Position numbers and translations under genes: made by a program
In this document: one piece after another, positions 35,990-47,612 of the stretch
Position numbering within the stretch: position 1 is the stretch's first letter
Layout: every line of letters begins with the position of its first letter
Assembly (NCBI GenBank): GCA_007922195.1
Contig: ML681996.1
Span: 22,969,734-23,033,733, forward strand
Length of the DNA stretch: 64,000 bases
DNA from: Podocnemis expansa
Taxonomy: Eukaryota; Chordata; Testudines; Podocnemididae
Direction of reading: 5' to 3'
The notes under the pieces: generated by a model
What the model was told of the DNA's origin: nothing
What the model saw: only the letters and a program-made list of their open reading frames with translations
Database searches by the model: none

Positions 35990-38118
35990 CGCAGCAAGGG
36001 CTGAATGAAGCGCATTGTTACCAGAGGGAAGGGAAAGAGATCCTGAGACTGACTGTGAGGGAGTGGTCTGACGTAAGTGGTCCTGGGGCATCATGCTGAA
36101 GTTCAAAATTGGCCCTGAAGGAGGGTAAGGTGACACCTTCAAAGTTGATTGTCTTAATGAAGGGCTCACTGTCCTGTGGTATGAGGGCCCTTTGCGGGCA
36201 GTCTCTTCATGTAGAGGAGCCTGTAATGAAAGTCTCCCTAATCCCAGATGCTCACAGCATTGTGGCAGGCTGGGTGAGCATCTGGGCGTCTGAGGAGTAA
36301 GCATGCCCAGGGTTCTGAGGGCTGACCTTGGATCACTGTTGCCCTGGATCAGGGAGTCAGTGGCCTGCAAAAAGAGACTGTCCCTTGAAGGGAAGGTCTG
36401 ATATGGACTGTTGCAAGTCCTGAGAAAAGTATGAGTCCTGGAGCCTGGCCACTCGATGCATAACCATAGCTGTAGCAATGGCATGGCTGGCTATGTCCGA
36501 GGCATCCCAGGCTGCTGTTAGGATGTTGCAAGAGGCCAAGGTGCCTTCCTCTATGAAGGCATCATAATCCTCCAGGTGTTCCTGTGGTGGGGGGGGGGAA
36601 GCTGCGAAAGCACTTCATAGTGTCCCACAGATCTAAGGAATATGTGCTAACTGAGGCCTGGTGATTAGTAAACCTAAACAGAAAGGCCAAAGGTAAATAG
36701 GCCTTTCAACCCAGGGGGTTGAGTTTCCTAGTCCCCAGGGAAGCAGGGCAGCCCTGCCTACCTCGGACAGCTTCCGCCAACTGCGAGCTAGAAGCCGGGC
36801 ACTCCACCAAGTACGGGAACTGCTTGGCAGGAACCTTATGGCCCACAACCTCGGAGACTGGCAGGACCGAGGCTGGTGTTTGCCAATGTGTCCATGAGAT
36901 GTCAAGGACACTGCCGTGAATGGGGACTGCGATCATGACCATAGAGGATGCAAACCCCTGGTCAAAAAAGGGGTCTTGGCCCCCCTTGAGGGGTGTGACC
37001 CTGATGCCCAGGTAAGCAGTCATCGGGGGAAGAAGATCAAAGTGTGTGGTAGGATCTTCTCTGTAAGACCCTGGCCTTGGCTCTAGCAGGGAGAGAGGAC
37101 CTCCCTGGTACTGGGGTGTCTTCTCCCAGGGACGTGATGCTGGGCAGAAACTCCCTTTTTGAGGCCTCCGTGGAAGGGAACAGGCTTTGATCATGGTACC
37201 AGGAAGGACTTGGTGCCAGAGACCCATCAGTGGGAGTCCAAGCCCCAGGAATGCATTCTTGGATCCCTTCACAGCACCGAGGCAAGGGTGTCGGCACCAT
37301 AGAGGCTGGAGCCCTCACTGCCACAGTGGCATGAGACCAAGGAGAAGGGAAGCACTTACGAATGTGTTTTCGTGAGAGGCTCTGTGCAATGCTGGGTGAA
37401 GTAGAAAGGAAAGTGGAGTTAACTTTTGGATTCTGTGGCCTGGGTGGTGTGGGTGTGTTCAGGAGCAGAAGAGCCTCCACCACTTTGAATACCCTCCGGT
37501 GTGGATGGCACTGTGATGGGCTCCAGGCCTTCACCCTCGGGGGTGGGCGAGTCAGAGCAGTGCCGGCACTTCAGTGCTGAAGCTGACGCCAAGAGCACTT
37601 TCCTGTGCTCCACTGAGGAGTAGTGCCGACAGCGCCCCAGTGTCGACTGACACATCGTGCCAGCGCCAAGGCACAGTGCTCAGGCCCTTTTCCTCTAAGC
37701 AGAGGTGCTGGTGATGAAGTCACATGGCACCGAGACAGTGCCCAGTGAGAGGCTGATCATGGCCTTTTATTCACAGCCGGAGAGCAGCGCTGCGATGGCT
37801 CCGGTGCCAACCTAGCACAAGGTGCCAATTTAGAGGTCAATTGTGGCTTTTTATTCAAAGCCAGAGAGCGGCACTGAGAGGGTTCCAATGCCAACCTAGC
37901 ACACGGTGCCGGCGAATCCCTGGGTGCATCAGGAGTACCTGGCTCTGGCTGCAGGCCTTCCCTTTCCTCCCTGTCCTCTTGAGTCCCTCCTTTGAAGGAT
38001 CTGCAGATGGAGCATAATCCACCCAGTGAGACTCACCTAGTCATTCAAAGGACTTCTCATGGGGGTTGTCCCTTGGGAAGGCCTTTCTGCAACTCACACA
38101 GGGTTTGAACCCCAGCAT
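35990..38118 (-). pseudogene. DIRS-like gag, copy 3, frameshifted
   Basis: The start is set at 38118 (MLGFKPCVSCRKAFP), matching the gag start of the other two copies; a stop follows within 40 codons. Further gag sequence is in several minus frames: 37037-37534, 36706-37272 (LGIRVTPLKGG, DISWTHWQTPASVLPV, FPYLVECP) and 35987-36484. It aligns in order with copy 1 gag (LGMEVEPLSL, ARSRWQSPSSVPPV, YPLLTGHP). The last block, STYSLDLWDTMK, parallels SRYLLDVWESLG. Confidence 0.65.
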
Positions 38119-38470
38119 GTTGGCCAGCAAATGGGAGTGGATTCAGGCTTCAGTTGGAAGGACTTAGCAGGTGTGCCGGGTCATCCACGAATGGATCTTC
38201 CAGTGCAAACAGCTGGCTCTTAAACATAGTGAACAGATAGGCACTTGCGCCAGTGCAAGGAGTGGGCTGTTCTGTAACCATTACTGAGGGCAGAAAAAGG
38301 AACTGAGGAGCCCAGGGGCCATGTATATAGAGCCACGGGAGCAGCTGGAGGAAGCACTGGCCATCTACTCTGACAGGCTAGGCCTAAAAAGTTTCCAGCC
38401 AATTGTGCACTATGGCACGTAGACACCTAATACTAATACTGAATGTCTGTGAGCAGCACTCAAAGAAGAA

Positions 38471-38787
38471 TCCTTGTTTTAAAAGAATCCAGTGCCCTTT
38501 GAAGTGTGCATGTTTCACATGACATGGAAATTTTGGAAACATGGAGATACGTTTCTGAATGGAAATTTGCTCCCTGAGGCCATGGCAGTGTAGCCAACTT
38601 AGCCCACCAGGTAGGGGTATGCTCATTTATTAGGGTTACTTACTTTGAGGCAAAGGAGGCTTTAGGCAATTGGGAGCCCTAGGCAAAGGCCCATTGTGTG
38701 GCCCCCTAAAGGGTCCACTATCAACCCCCACTTCTACCTTCCCCATGGCCCTAGTACCCCCTGCACCCCAAACTGCCCCACACCACC
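38471..38787. other. Repeat fragments
   Basis: It opens with TCCTTGTTT, likely the rest of the Penelope arm interrupted at 32756. About 38585-38640 (CCAACTTAGCCCACCAGG, CTCATTTATTAGGGTTAC) matches 63700-63755. About 38650-38787 (GGCAATTGGGAGCCCTAGGC and C-rich text) looks like a hAT-type fragment also hinted at near 40370-40420. No gene. Confidence 0.45.
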
Positions 38788-38850
38788 CCGCAGGACTCCT
38801 TGTTTGTTTTGCTGAACCGAACTAACATGACTATCCCTCTGGAACTCATA
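38788..38850 (+). mobile_element. Penelope-like pLTR terminal fragment
   Basis: AGGACTCCTTGTTTGTTTTGCTGAACCG followed by ACTAACATGACTATCCCTCTGG is the distal end of the Penelope pLTR found elsewhere in the window. No hammerhead region is present. Confidence 0.6.
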
Positions 38851-38868
38851 AATTATTCTTGGGTATGT

Positions 38869-39484
38869 GTAGAGAAAATAAGTGGAAGAACATTGTACAT
38901 GAAAGACAGTGGCACCCCCACTCAGACCAAATCATGGACCCAGAATATGAACAATTTATCACCTTGCCCACATATCTGTAAACATGCACAATTTATTGCC
39001 TTGTTAATGGTCTCACTCAGACCAGGGAATGACTTTTCCCTGAACCAGGCACCTCCCTGAACCAGACACCCGCACAGTTTACTGCTATTTATGTAGGCAT
39101 TGATAACTGAAAGACATACATATAGCTACTTGTTTATTTGAGCGACCATCCTGTAATCCTTACAAGGCATGCCTGTTAGCAAAGCCTGTATGCTGATGTG
39201 TATATTTTATAGTTAGTTAGTAGGGTTTTTTTTCCTGTGATGCTATATAACAGTAGGAAAGTCTAATGCATGGTGGACTTCACCAACGGACCAGGAAGCT
39301 GCAGCAGGTGCCCTCAGAGATAAAGCCCCAGAGCCCACCCACTACTGTTTACAGGGGTCCCTGGTAGCTGAAAGGGACATAAGCATTCTGCCTCTTTTAA
39401 TAAAATCATCTTTTATTCTATCACTTGTGATCACATTGTTACTGCTCAAGCCAGATTCTGTTATAGCACTCCCTTTGGGCTACA
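38869..39484 (+). mobile_element. Retroviral-type LTR with TATA box and poly(A) signal
   Basis: Starts TGTAGAG and ends GGGCTACA (TG...CA). TATATAA at 39244 and AATAAA at 39399 are at spacings typical of an LTR promoter and polyadenylation signal. It is followed by TCTGGTGTAGTTGGTAGG, which could be a tRNA primer-binding site beginning TGG. About 100 bp of leader-like text follows and no gag or pol. Family not resolved; the exact ends are inferred. Confidence 0.5.
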
Positions 39485-40863
39485 TCTGGTGTAGTTGGTA
39501 GGATTGGGCTAGTGACCAGACCACATGAGGTAGAAAGCAGCAGGGGCTGGATGGGAACCAGATCCCAGGGTGGCTTCCCACCTCAGAATTGGCTCCAGTA
39601 ATGATGTCTCAAAAATAACAAATATGACATTTTGAATTTTGTCAGTCAAATCTTACAAATTTTTCATATAGGCTTGAGTTTACATGCACTAGACATTTAA
39701 GACAAATAATTATAATAAATAAAAATAAGTAAAAAGGTTTCTAGTGTGTAGCTATAAATGAAAAATGTCAGCTTTCAATGAAATTCTCTGAAGTGCTCAG
39801 ATTATAAGACCCTGGCCCCTCAAAAATATTTAATGGTAAGTATAGAAGAAGCTAAAAAATTACTTACCAAAAGAAAGACATACAGTGCAGATATCACACA
39901 CAGCTGTAATGATTGCCTAAGGGCAGCACTGTATTTATATATATCAGTCTATATGGACCTAGCTGGTAACTGCAGCTAACCAAAGCCAAAGTAAAAATTG
40001 TCACAAAGTCAAAGGAAAAGGCAAAAGAACAGGTAAAAAAGAAATGAAAAAGGCAATATTTCACAAAATGAAAAATGGCAGAATAAATAGCCACACTGAG
40101 GAATTAAAAGCTGAGGCCACTGGAAAAGTTCCTGCTATTGTGCTATAGCTTCCTCCTGCTTTTTTAGCATGTCAGTGTGAGGTGATATGCAGATAATGGT
40201 GAAATCTGCAATTCAGATGAAGCACAGATCATAATGATAGTTTGCCTTGATGAGCCACAAGTGAAAGGTGCTTAGTAGGGCTTCCAGCTCTACTAGCTCT
40301 GCTAGATGGGAACAATTTCTATATTTTTCTATATTTTCACTTCTGTCCACCAAATTGATGACAGGGCCCCTTATTGCTTGGAGCCCTAGGTTGCCACCTG
40401 CTTCGCCTACCCAGAAAGCCATCACCGCTTTGAGGGGAAGGGGAAAGATTGCAATTCTATTAGTGTACTGCTTGTGTCATTTGCGTTTCTATATGGACCG
40501 CACTGCATGGTAATGGTTCAGGGAAACTCACAATACAGTCAGACAGATTCAGTATTTTGGGTCTCAATTAGCATGTCTATGACTAGAATGGTCTGAAAAT
40601 TGGTCATGGCATGGGTAGGGGGAATTCAAACATCAAGACAGTAGTTTAAAAACACAAAGCCTTTTCTTGCAGTCACTCTCCCCACCCACTGTTTAATTAC
40701 AAACAAACAGGGCAGAAACTCTGTCTCTCACAGCATGGATGCTGATGAGATTGGATAGGTAACAAAGATAATGTAAATAACAACAAAAAATCATCTAGCA
40801 AGGAGGAAAGGGGGAAAAAAGAATCTGACACTGGGAACAATGAAAGAGATCCCCCCCAACAAT
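39485..40863. other. Non-coding DNA with repeat fragments
   Basis: The first 100 bp may be LTR leader. About 40360-40425 (CCTTATTGCTTGGAGCCCTAGGTTGCCACC) is a hAT-like fragment. About 40440-40505 (TTGCAATTCTATTAGTGTACTGCTTGTGTCA) belongs to the tandem-repeat family of 30790-31240. The rest is AT-rich without a gene. Confidence 0.45.
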
Positions 40864-41015
40864 CGAGATCCAAAGGAAACACGGAGTCCTGTGGCACTTA
40901 AAGACTAACAGATTCCTTGCTTTTTATTTTTTGCTGAACTAGACTAACACGGCTGCCCCTTTGGAACTTGAAGAAGTCCTGTGGCCCTTAAAGACTAACA
41001 AATATATTTATGGCA
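40864..41015. mobile_element. Two Penelope-like pLTR end fragments
   Basis: GATCCAAAGG...GAGTCCTGTGGCACTTAAAGACTAACAG is followed by an opposite-orientation end (GCTGAACTAGACTAACACGGCTGCCCC) and then again AGTCCTGTGGCCCTTAAAGACTAACA. This is a rearranged set of short ends with no hammerhead core. Confidence 0.6.
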
Positions 41016-41917
41016 TACATGCCGGCAGGAGGGGACCAATCCCCACATGCCAACCTTGGGGAGCATGCAATCCTTAACCTACAAGTGCTCTGGCTGGCCA
41101 CCAAGTCAGCGACCCATGGGGCAGGGATGGTCCCCAGCCTGCTCTCCAGACCTAGCAAACTGCCCTGGCAATGGATTCTCCTGCTCCCAATGCCTCTGGC
41201 CCTGCAAGCTGCCTTCGGGTTCCCCCCTACGCATACACACAATACTTACCAGTACTGTGCAGATGCTGGTCCTGAAAAAAGCAGGACAGAGCCTGTGCAG
41301 CAGGGGAGAGAGAGGATTTAAAGTTGTCTCTTCTTTCTGCTCCCTGACTGAGCTGGGTGGAGCTCTGGGTTCAGTTCAAAGTTTAGTTCCACCCACACTG
41401 CAAACAGGAGAAATCAGATTCAGGGCCTCAGGGCAAACATCCAGGGCCCATGCCCTGCTAGCCCCAGTGCAGTGATGCCTCTGGAAAGGACAAATTAGAA
41501 GGTGGGGGAATGTGCAAAATATTCTGCCCAGTAGGGTCCTCCAGAGCCTAGAAGCAGCTCCACAATTTCTGAATTTCCCCATTCCTCTGCTTTTGACAAA
41601 TTTCTGTGGAACCCAGGAGCAAAGTAGCCTAATCCCTTCTAGGGCTGGGTCCATGCAGAGAATGACATCATTTCCTCTATTAGCTCGAACAGCAGAAGTC
41701 TGCGTGGGGTTTCTAAAGGGTCAAACCAGCTGAGTGACCTTTGATGGATGTTAATAAAATTTCATATGTTAGAATATTTTTTCAGTATTTTTTTTAACTT
41801 ATGAAATTACACACCAAAATAACAACAACAACAACAACAACAACAACAAAATATTAAAAGAACATTATATAGGTTTCCAGGTTAAACACTCAAAAGTTAG
41901 TAAATGCCAGAATTAAT
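41016..41917. other. GC-rich block and non-coding DNA
   Basis: About 41020-41660 is GC-rich with open frames on both strands and no domain; it contains a purine-rich GCAGGGGAGAGAGAGG piece. Then AT-rich DNA with an AAC microsatellite. No gene supported. Confidence 0.4.
41818..41850. repeat. (AAC)n microsatellite
   Basis: About ten tandem AAC units read directly. Confidence 0.9.
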
Positions 41918-42053
41918 AACGAGTCCTGAGGCACGTTAAAGTCAAGCAGATTGCTTCAGACATAAGACTTTGTGGGCTCCAACCCACTTTAAGGTGCCAC
42001 GGGACTCTCTTTCTTTTTGCTGTACATAGACTAACATGGCTACCCCTCTGGAA
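41918..42053. mobile_element. Penelope-like pLTR hairpin fragment
   Basis: ACGAGTCCTGAGGCACGTTAAAG at the left is inverted as CTTTAAGGTGCCACGGGACTC at the right, followed by AGACTAACATGGCTACCCCTCTGG. The hammerhead region between them is decayed (CAGACATAAGACTTTGTGGGCTCC). Confidence 0.55.
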
Positions 42054-43170
42054 ATCACTGGAATTAATGTTTCCTTGAACAAATTTACACCATAATGTTC
42101 AAATTTAGTACTGTATATAAAGGAAAGTTTAAGCTGAGAAACTGAAAGGGTAACATGCTTAAGATTTAGATGTCATTGAAAGAATTATGAATGTATTTAT
42201 GAAAACATTCGTAGGTGTTCAAAGAAGGATTTATATGCAATAGTCACTTCTCTATTATCCATAAATTTACCACACAGTGAGTGTTAAAGAGCTCTGACCT
42301 TTTGCAATAGACATAAATATACTTCATAATACCTCTGAAAAGGATGTAATTTTATTTATGACATTTAAAAAGGGTTCTAGGGGAGGAATAGTTATAAATC
42401 ATGAGATTATCTGGGAAGTTGTACATCTGTCTTCAGTTTCTTTTTGAAAAATTAACTGACATTAATAGACGGGGGGGGGGGGTTTACTTAATCAGTTCTC
42501 TCCATTTTTTAGTACTGTTGATTTCAGAATGTACTGTTTTCAAGCAGCAGCCCAAAAATTTGGAGGACTTCATGGTTCCTAGATGTCAATGCTGCTGAGT
42601 AACTGCTGGTGATGGTGTCAATTAAGCAGCAAAAATTAAGATTTACAAAGACAAGGCTCCAGCTTCTACTATCAGATCCCCATGGGAAAATCAGTGCACC
42701 AATACAGGGGTATTAGATTGTCATGCATTAGATTACAGTACTGGACCCTAGGAAATCAAACAATGAAGTGATCTATAGCATACCCACGTCAGTCACATGG
42801 GCCTTTGTGGCAGCTTACAATGATATTAGCATAAATGATGCTTAACTTAATGCCTACTTTTACGTGATTAATTTAAAGAACTTGGTTCCAGCCAGGAATA
42901 TGTGTAGTGAAATCCTGGCTTCTTTGTAGTCAATGAGAATTTTGTCATTGACTTCAGTGGTGGCAAGCTTTCACCACTAGACTCCAGGATAGGAATATTC
43001 CCTGAAGAAAACAAATGACTTGCACACACTGTAGACATTGGGAAAATTGCAGTGCCTTTCAACCAGGAGGTTGGGGAAATCTCTAATATAACCTGTTTCA
43101 AAAGATTTATTGCCTTCTCATCTTATGTAATGCTTTATTCCCTTTTTATAATCTCCATGGTCCCTTGTGA
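42054..43170. other. AT-rich non-coding DNA
   Basis: A 13-G run lies near 42470-42482. About 42895-42990 has the palindromic phrases AGTCAATGAGAATTTTGTCATTGACTTCAGTGG, a common sauropsid palindromic repeat type. No gene. Confidence 0.45.
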
Positions 43171-43178
43171 AGCTAGAA

Positions 43179-44136
43179 CAGTGGTCTCCAAACTTCTGTG
43201 GTCACAACCACTGCTCCCTTACCTGGCTTGCAATCCCCAGGAGCTGCAATCAACAGACAGCACCAGAAGCAGTTGGGGCCCAAGCTGTGGCTGTCAGTAA
43301 CTGGCACCAGAGTCAGTGCTCGAGCTGCATCTCTGGGGACTGGGTCTGCAAAAGGAGCTGGGAGCTCGACCTGGGGCCAGGAACAGGGCCACAAAGCCCA
43401 CAGACACAAACAGGGTACAGGATGCTGCTAGGGTCAGCCAGGAGTGGTGCCCTGGTACAGGCCAAGTCCAGGATTGACCCACAGGGTCTAGGGCAGGTGT
43501 GGCGTAACTGTGGCTCGGGAGCCACATGTGGCTCTTGAATGAAAAATTGTGGCTCCCAGAAGAAAGTCAGCAAATCAATTTAAGAAAGTAGCTCCAGCCT
43601 AGGAGTTCAGGAGGGGGTCAAGATAGTGGAAAGAAGTGCGGCATGGTCAGGATTTTAAAAAACTCAGCACTGGCCTGCAGTCTTCTACATTGAGCAGCAG
43701 CTAAGTTTTTTCTGTATAGGCCTAATTTTCATGGTAACCTTAAGTAATTATTAGAGTCTGACATTAGTAGGATTGATATTTGTCCACTTTTTATGATACA
43801 ATTAAAGTGTGCAATGAATTTTAAACTTAGTAATTTCGGAGTAGGTAAAAGTATGTGGCTATAGGCCTCAGTGCAGCTCTCGAAGGTTTAATAATCAGCT
43901 TGTGTAACTCTTGAGTTCCATAAGTTTGGCCACCCCTGGTCTAGGGCCACAGCTAGGAGCCGAGATGGGGCTGCAGCTGGGGGGAGGGGCAGAGCTGGAG
44001 CAAAGATGGAAGCAGAGTGGGGCTGGATGACACTTCCTTCCTGCTCCCATGGGGGCTGACCCAGGTCCCCCATGCCCCTCTGAATGTTCTTCCATGCCCC
44101 CCTTTGGGAGCGCACCGCACTGTTTGAGGTCCTCTG
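43179..44136. mobile_element. hAT-type MITE, host of a nested hAT MITE
   Basis: Termini CAGTGGTCTCCAAAC and GTTTGAGGTCCTCTG are inverted repeats. An exact 8-bp target duplication AGCTAGAA flanks it (43171-43178, 44137-44144). GC-rich interior without a transposase. Interrupted by the element at 43494-43938. Confidence 0.9.
43494..43938. mobile_element. Nested hAT-type MITE
   Basis: Begins CAGGTGTGGCGTAACTGTGG and ends GTTTGGCCACCCCTG. The 8-bp repeat GTCTAGGG is exact on both sides (43486-43493, 43939-43946). Lies wholly inside the 43179-44136 MITE and so inserted later. Non-coding. Confidence 0.9.
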
Positions 44137-44144
44137 AGCTAGAA

Positions 44145-45204
44145 CAGCTTTCCTGATGTCTATCATGCTGTCATAAGTAATGTACCGGCCATTAACCAAA
44201 GCAACAACAACAAAAAAGTTTAACTATTTACATAATATGTTCTTGTTCTCAAACCCTGCTACCAGAACATTACAACTACCAAGTCAGAGGTTTTCAGGAT
44301 TTCTCATGTCTTGCACTTCCAAATTCTATTTTATTCCATCCTATAACTAAATGGAATCTTTTCTCATAGACAGATTTTCTTTCTGCAGAACTGGAGTGGC
44401 CATTTTTCAAGGATTCCTGCTGTATCATTTACCTCCCTGAAGAGTGTATCTGTCCAGCCTTGACTACCAAAGCCTTAACTCTTATATCTAACTTTGCCTA
44501 CCTTGGAGTAATTGTGGCTCTGGCCCCACTTCCTTCTGCTGCAGAGCTAAAGCATACTGATATTCAGGTTCCAGAGCTCCAGATTCCCCATCTTGTAATT
44601 TACCCTGATAGCTACATATTTACAGGGGCATCCTCTCTGATCATCTACTGTTTTGACAATTGGCTTCAACAAACCAGAGTGACACGACATATTTCTGAGT
44701 GTTGGTTACTTCTTTGAGAATAAAACAACCTCTTTCTTAGCAGTGATTTCTAGGCCCTTTTCTTGGTAGTACCTGAAAGATCAAGTCACCACAAAATTAT
44801 TTCAAAGTTCTGTTTTTAAAATAAAAATATGTTGTCATTTAAAATGCTGATATTAGGTTGTGCCTGCTGGCATAGCATTGCCAGGAAACTATTTCTGCTT
44901 CAAAACTGTATGCTTGCAGTTTAGAAGAAATGGTTACACTGGGAAAAAAAAAAAAAGATATTTCCATGATGATGCAAATGACCCCTAATATTATTACAAC
45001 TGAAAGAAATGAAAGAAAAAATTATCCTTTCCTTTCTTTTTTCTTTGTGAATTTGACAGCATTTTAGGTGAAATTCTGACTCCACTGAAGTCAACAGAAG
45101 TTTTATAACCCTGATATGCACCTAGTTCACAGTGGGTATGCTGACAGATTTAGCAGAGATTTTAATATGGTCACTCTACTAAAAGCAGTTTTGGATGCCC
45201 AAAA
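44145..45204. other. AT-rich non-coding DNA
   Basis: No gene. A GAAATTCTGACTCCACTGAAGTCAAC phrase near 45070 is a palindromic-repeat remnant. The 85-codon open frame at 44460-44717 has no recognised domain. Confidence 0.45.
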
Positions 45205-46760
45205 ATCATAGAATTATAGAAGTTTGAGGCTTGAAGGAATCTCAGGAGGCCATCTAGTCCAACCCCATAATCAAAGCAGGACCAGCCACAACTATATCAT
45301 CCCGGACAGGGTCTTGATAAGCCGGGGAGAAACCTCTAAGAATGGAGATTCCACCATCTCCTTAGGAACTCATTCTAGTTTCTCACCACCCTAGCGAAAA
45401 AGTTTATCCTAGAAGCCAACTTAGCTCTCCACCACTGTAACTTGACAGCATTGCTTCTAGTTCTGTCATCTAGTAACATTGGCTATGTCCACACTTTGCT
45501 TTTAAATCAAAACAACGACCGTTGTTTCGACTTAAAGTCATATCCAGATGACGTTTCATTGTTTCGAAATGACAAGCCCTGTCATTTCAAAACAACGAAC
45601 CTTATTTCAACATGGTAAAACCTACTAAGAAATCAAAATAGCCGTTAAATTGAAATGGTTGTTTCGAAATAACACCATTCAGACATGTTATTTTGAAATA
45701 ACTATTATTTCAGTTTAACACTTTTGCCCTTCTCCTGCCCAGGATGCCTTCCTTTTTCTATTTATTTGGTAGGGGCATGGCCCAGCAAGGGGGCCATGTT
45801 GCCACACCTCACATGATGCCCCTCTCCTGAATTGAAATAGTAAGCCCTGCATCCAGACTTGCTATTTCGATTTGGTGTTTTTGCTTAATTCAATCTAAAT
45901 TAAATTGATTTAATGGTTTCATTTTGAATTAACTTGCTTTGATTTAACTTAAATCAAATTAACCCTGTACCTGTGGACATAGCCATGGAGAGTAGTCTAG
46001 CTCCACCCTAACTGGAACTGCTTTCTTATAGTTAAAGGCTGTTATCAAATCCCCCCTCATTCTTTTCTTCTACAGACTAAACAATCCCAGGTCCTTCAGC
46101 CTCTATCCATAAATCATGTGCTCCACCCCCTTAATCATTTTTTTCATTTTGCCCTCCTTTGGACTCTCTCCAGTTTGTCTCACATTCTTTCTGTAGTGAA
46201 GGAACCCAAAAGCAGACAGAATACTCCAAATGTAGCCTCACCCATGCCAAATGAAGAAAAATAATTACTTCTTCCTATCTGCTGGCAAAGCTATTACTAA
46301 TGTAGCCCAATATGCCATTGGTGTTGTTGGTAATAAAGGCATACTGTTGACTCATATCCAACTTCCAGTCTACTGTAACCACCAGGTCCCTTTTAGTTTT
46401 GTTTTGTTTTATGTTGGGTTTTTTCTGGTTTTGTTTGTTTGTTTTTGCCGAATTGCTCCATGGCCAATCAGTCCCCAGTTTGTAACAGTGCATGGGATTC
46501 TTCTGTCCAAAGTGCAGGACTCTGCACTTGTCTTTGTTGACTCTCTTGGGGTTTTTTTATTATTTTTTTGTTTTTGGCCCAATCCTCTAATTCACCGAGG
46601 TCACTTTATATCTTATCCTTATCCTTCAGCGTACCTACCATTCTCCCCCAGTTTAGCATCATCTGCAAATGTGCTGCGGTTGCAATCTTCCTCATTCTCC
46701 AGATCAGTAATGATACTCAACACCTTGTACAAATGCAATTTTCTGACTAACCTTGATTGT
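45205..46760 (-). mobile_element. Old CR1 LINE, 5'-truncated, split by a MITE
   Basis: The minus-strand 3' end is at 45205, with the degenerate CR1 tail repeat (AATCATAGAATTATAGAA on the plus strand) followed by GGCCATCTAGTCCAACCCC, the CR1 3' UTR text. Further in, the minus strand reads an RT motif FADDAKLG near 46650 and ILGYISNSFASR near 46280. Many stops. Split by the MITE at 45481-45984. Confidence 0.8.
45481..45984. mobile_element. Harbinger-like MITE inside old CR1
   Basis: Ends GGCTATGTCCACA and TGTGGACATAGCC are a perfect 13-bp inverted repeat. Interior has GTTGTTTCGA, GTTTCGAAATAAC and inverted TTAAATTGATTTAA units. Target duplication not clear. Non-coding. Confidence 0.85.
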
Positions 46761-47483
46761 TATTGACTCCAGTAGGAAGGTTATTTTAGGTTATTCAGCA
46801 CTTTACAGGGACTGACGCCATAAACAAACAAGATAATTCTAGTATTTAGTGTCACAGTTGCACTACCGACTACTCTGCATTCTTTCTGAGTGCATATCCA
46901 CAGGTAACATGCCTCATGTCTTTACCTCACCTGGGGCAGAATCCCACAATTCTCCTATTCTTAGATTAGGTCCTAGGCTGTCATATCCTGTGGATCAATC
47001 ACGTTTACCCTACCAAGTGCAATGGAATTTGACACCTACAGTATTTCCTTTCTGCAGTCCAGGATGAGCAATATATAGTGATCAGCTTCTTTACACCAAA
47101 ATATTGGTTAATCTTAACAGTACGAGCAAAGAGACATAAGAGAAAAAAAAGGATTTTAAAAACAGCAAATGTCTGTACTCTTGTCTATCTTCCCTAAGTA
47201 CTTTCAGCCTGTGAAGGGAGCCTTGAAAGACTAGCTCCTTCAAACACTCTGATGGTGTCTGTGTTTCTCAGTCTGTTCCCCAACAACAAATCCACAAAAA
47301 CTGCTTGACCTCTAGGCAAGAGAAGAGATTTTTAACTAGCCAGAAGGCCATTGTCTTGGTTTTCTGAGATTGGTTCTCCCTGCTGCCTCCCAAATGAACT
47401 GGGATGATTGTGAGGGATTGGAGATAGAACATCCCAGTGAATTGTTCTTGCATTTTTCCTAAAATGGTATTAGATGAATGGCT
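46761..47483. other. Non-coding DNA
   Basis: No gene and no family recognised. Confidence 0.5.
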
Positions 47484-47612
47484 AAGCATCTGAGGAAGTG
47501 GGATCTTCTCCCACGAAAGCTCATGCAAAAAATAAATCTGTTAGTCTTAAAGTGCCACACAACTCCTTGTTGTTTTTTTTACTGGACTAGACTAACATGG
47601 CTATCCCTTTTG
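47484..47612 (+). mobile_element. Penelope-like solo pLTR end
   Basis: A single distal pLTR from the hammerhead to the terminal GACTAACATGGCTATCCC. Between them are CTGTTAGTCTTAAAGTGCC and CTCCTTG plus a T run. No coding sequence attached. Confidence 0.75.
47486..47526 (+). ncRNA. Hammerhead ribozyme motif, solo pLTR
   Basis: Complete layout: GCAU/AUGC stem I, CUGAGGA core, GUGGG/CCCAC stem II with an AUCUUCU loop, GAAA, AGCU stem III, C17. All conserved core bases are kept, and the same extra A precedes stem II. Confidence 0.7.

Larger units (their letters stand above)
32759..38470 (-). mobile_element. DIRS-like retrotransposon, copy 3
   Basis: The left + strand terminus CGGTGGGTTACTTACC and right terminus GAGCAGCACTCAAAGAAGAA match copy 1, and the internal complementary region at 33010-33103 has its junction at 33068/33069. 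Minus-strand gag lies at about 35990-38118 and a recombinase remnant at 35189-35420. There is too little space (about 0.6 kb) between them for RT and RNase H, which are deleted. No target duplication; it sits inside a Penelope hairpin element. Confidence 0.85.

Noticed and set aside
46251..46766. 171-codon hydrophobic open frame
   Set aside because: It is the antisense of an old CR1 RT region; the minus strand shows FADDAKLG and CR1 C-terminal text.
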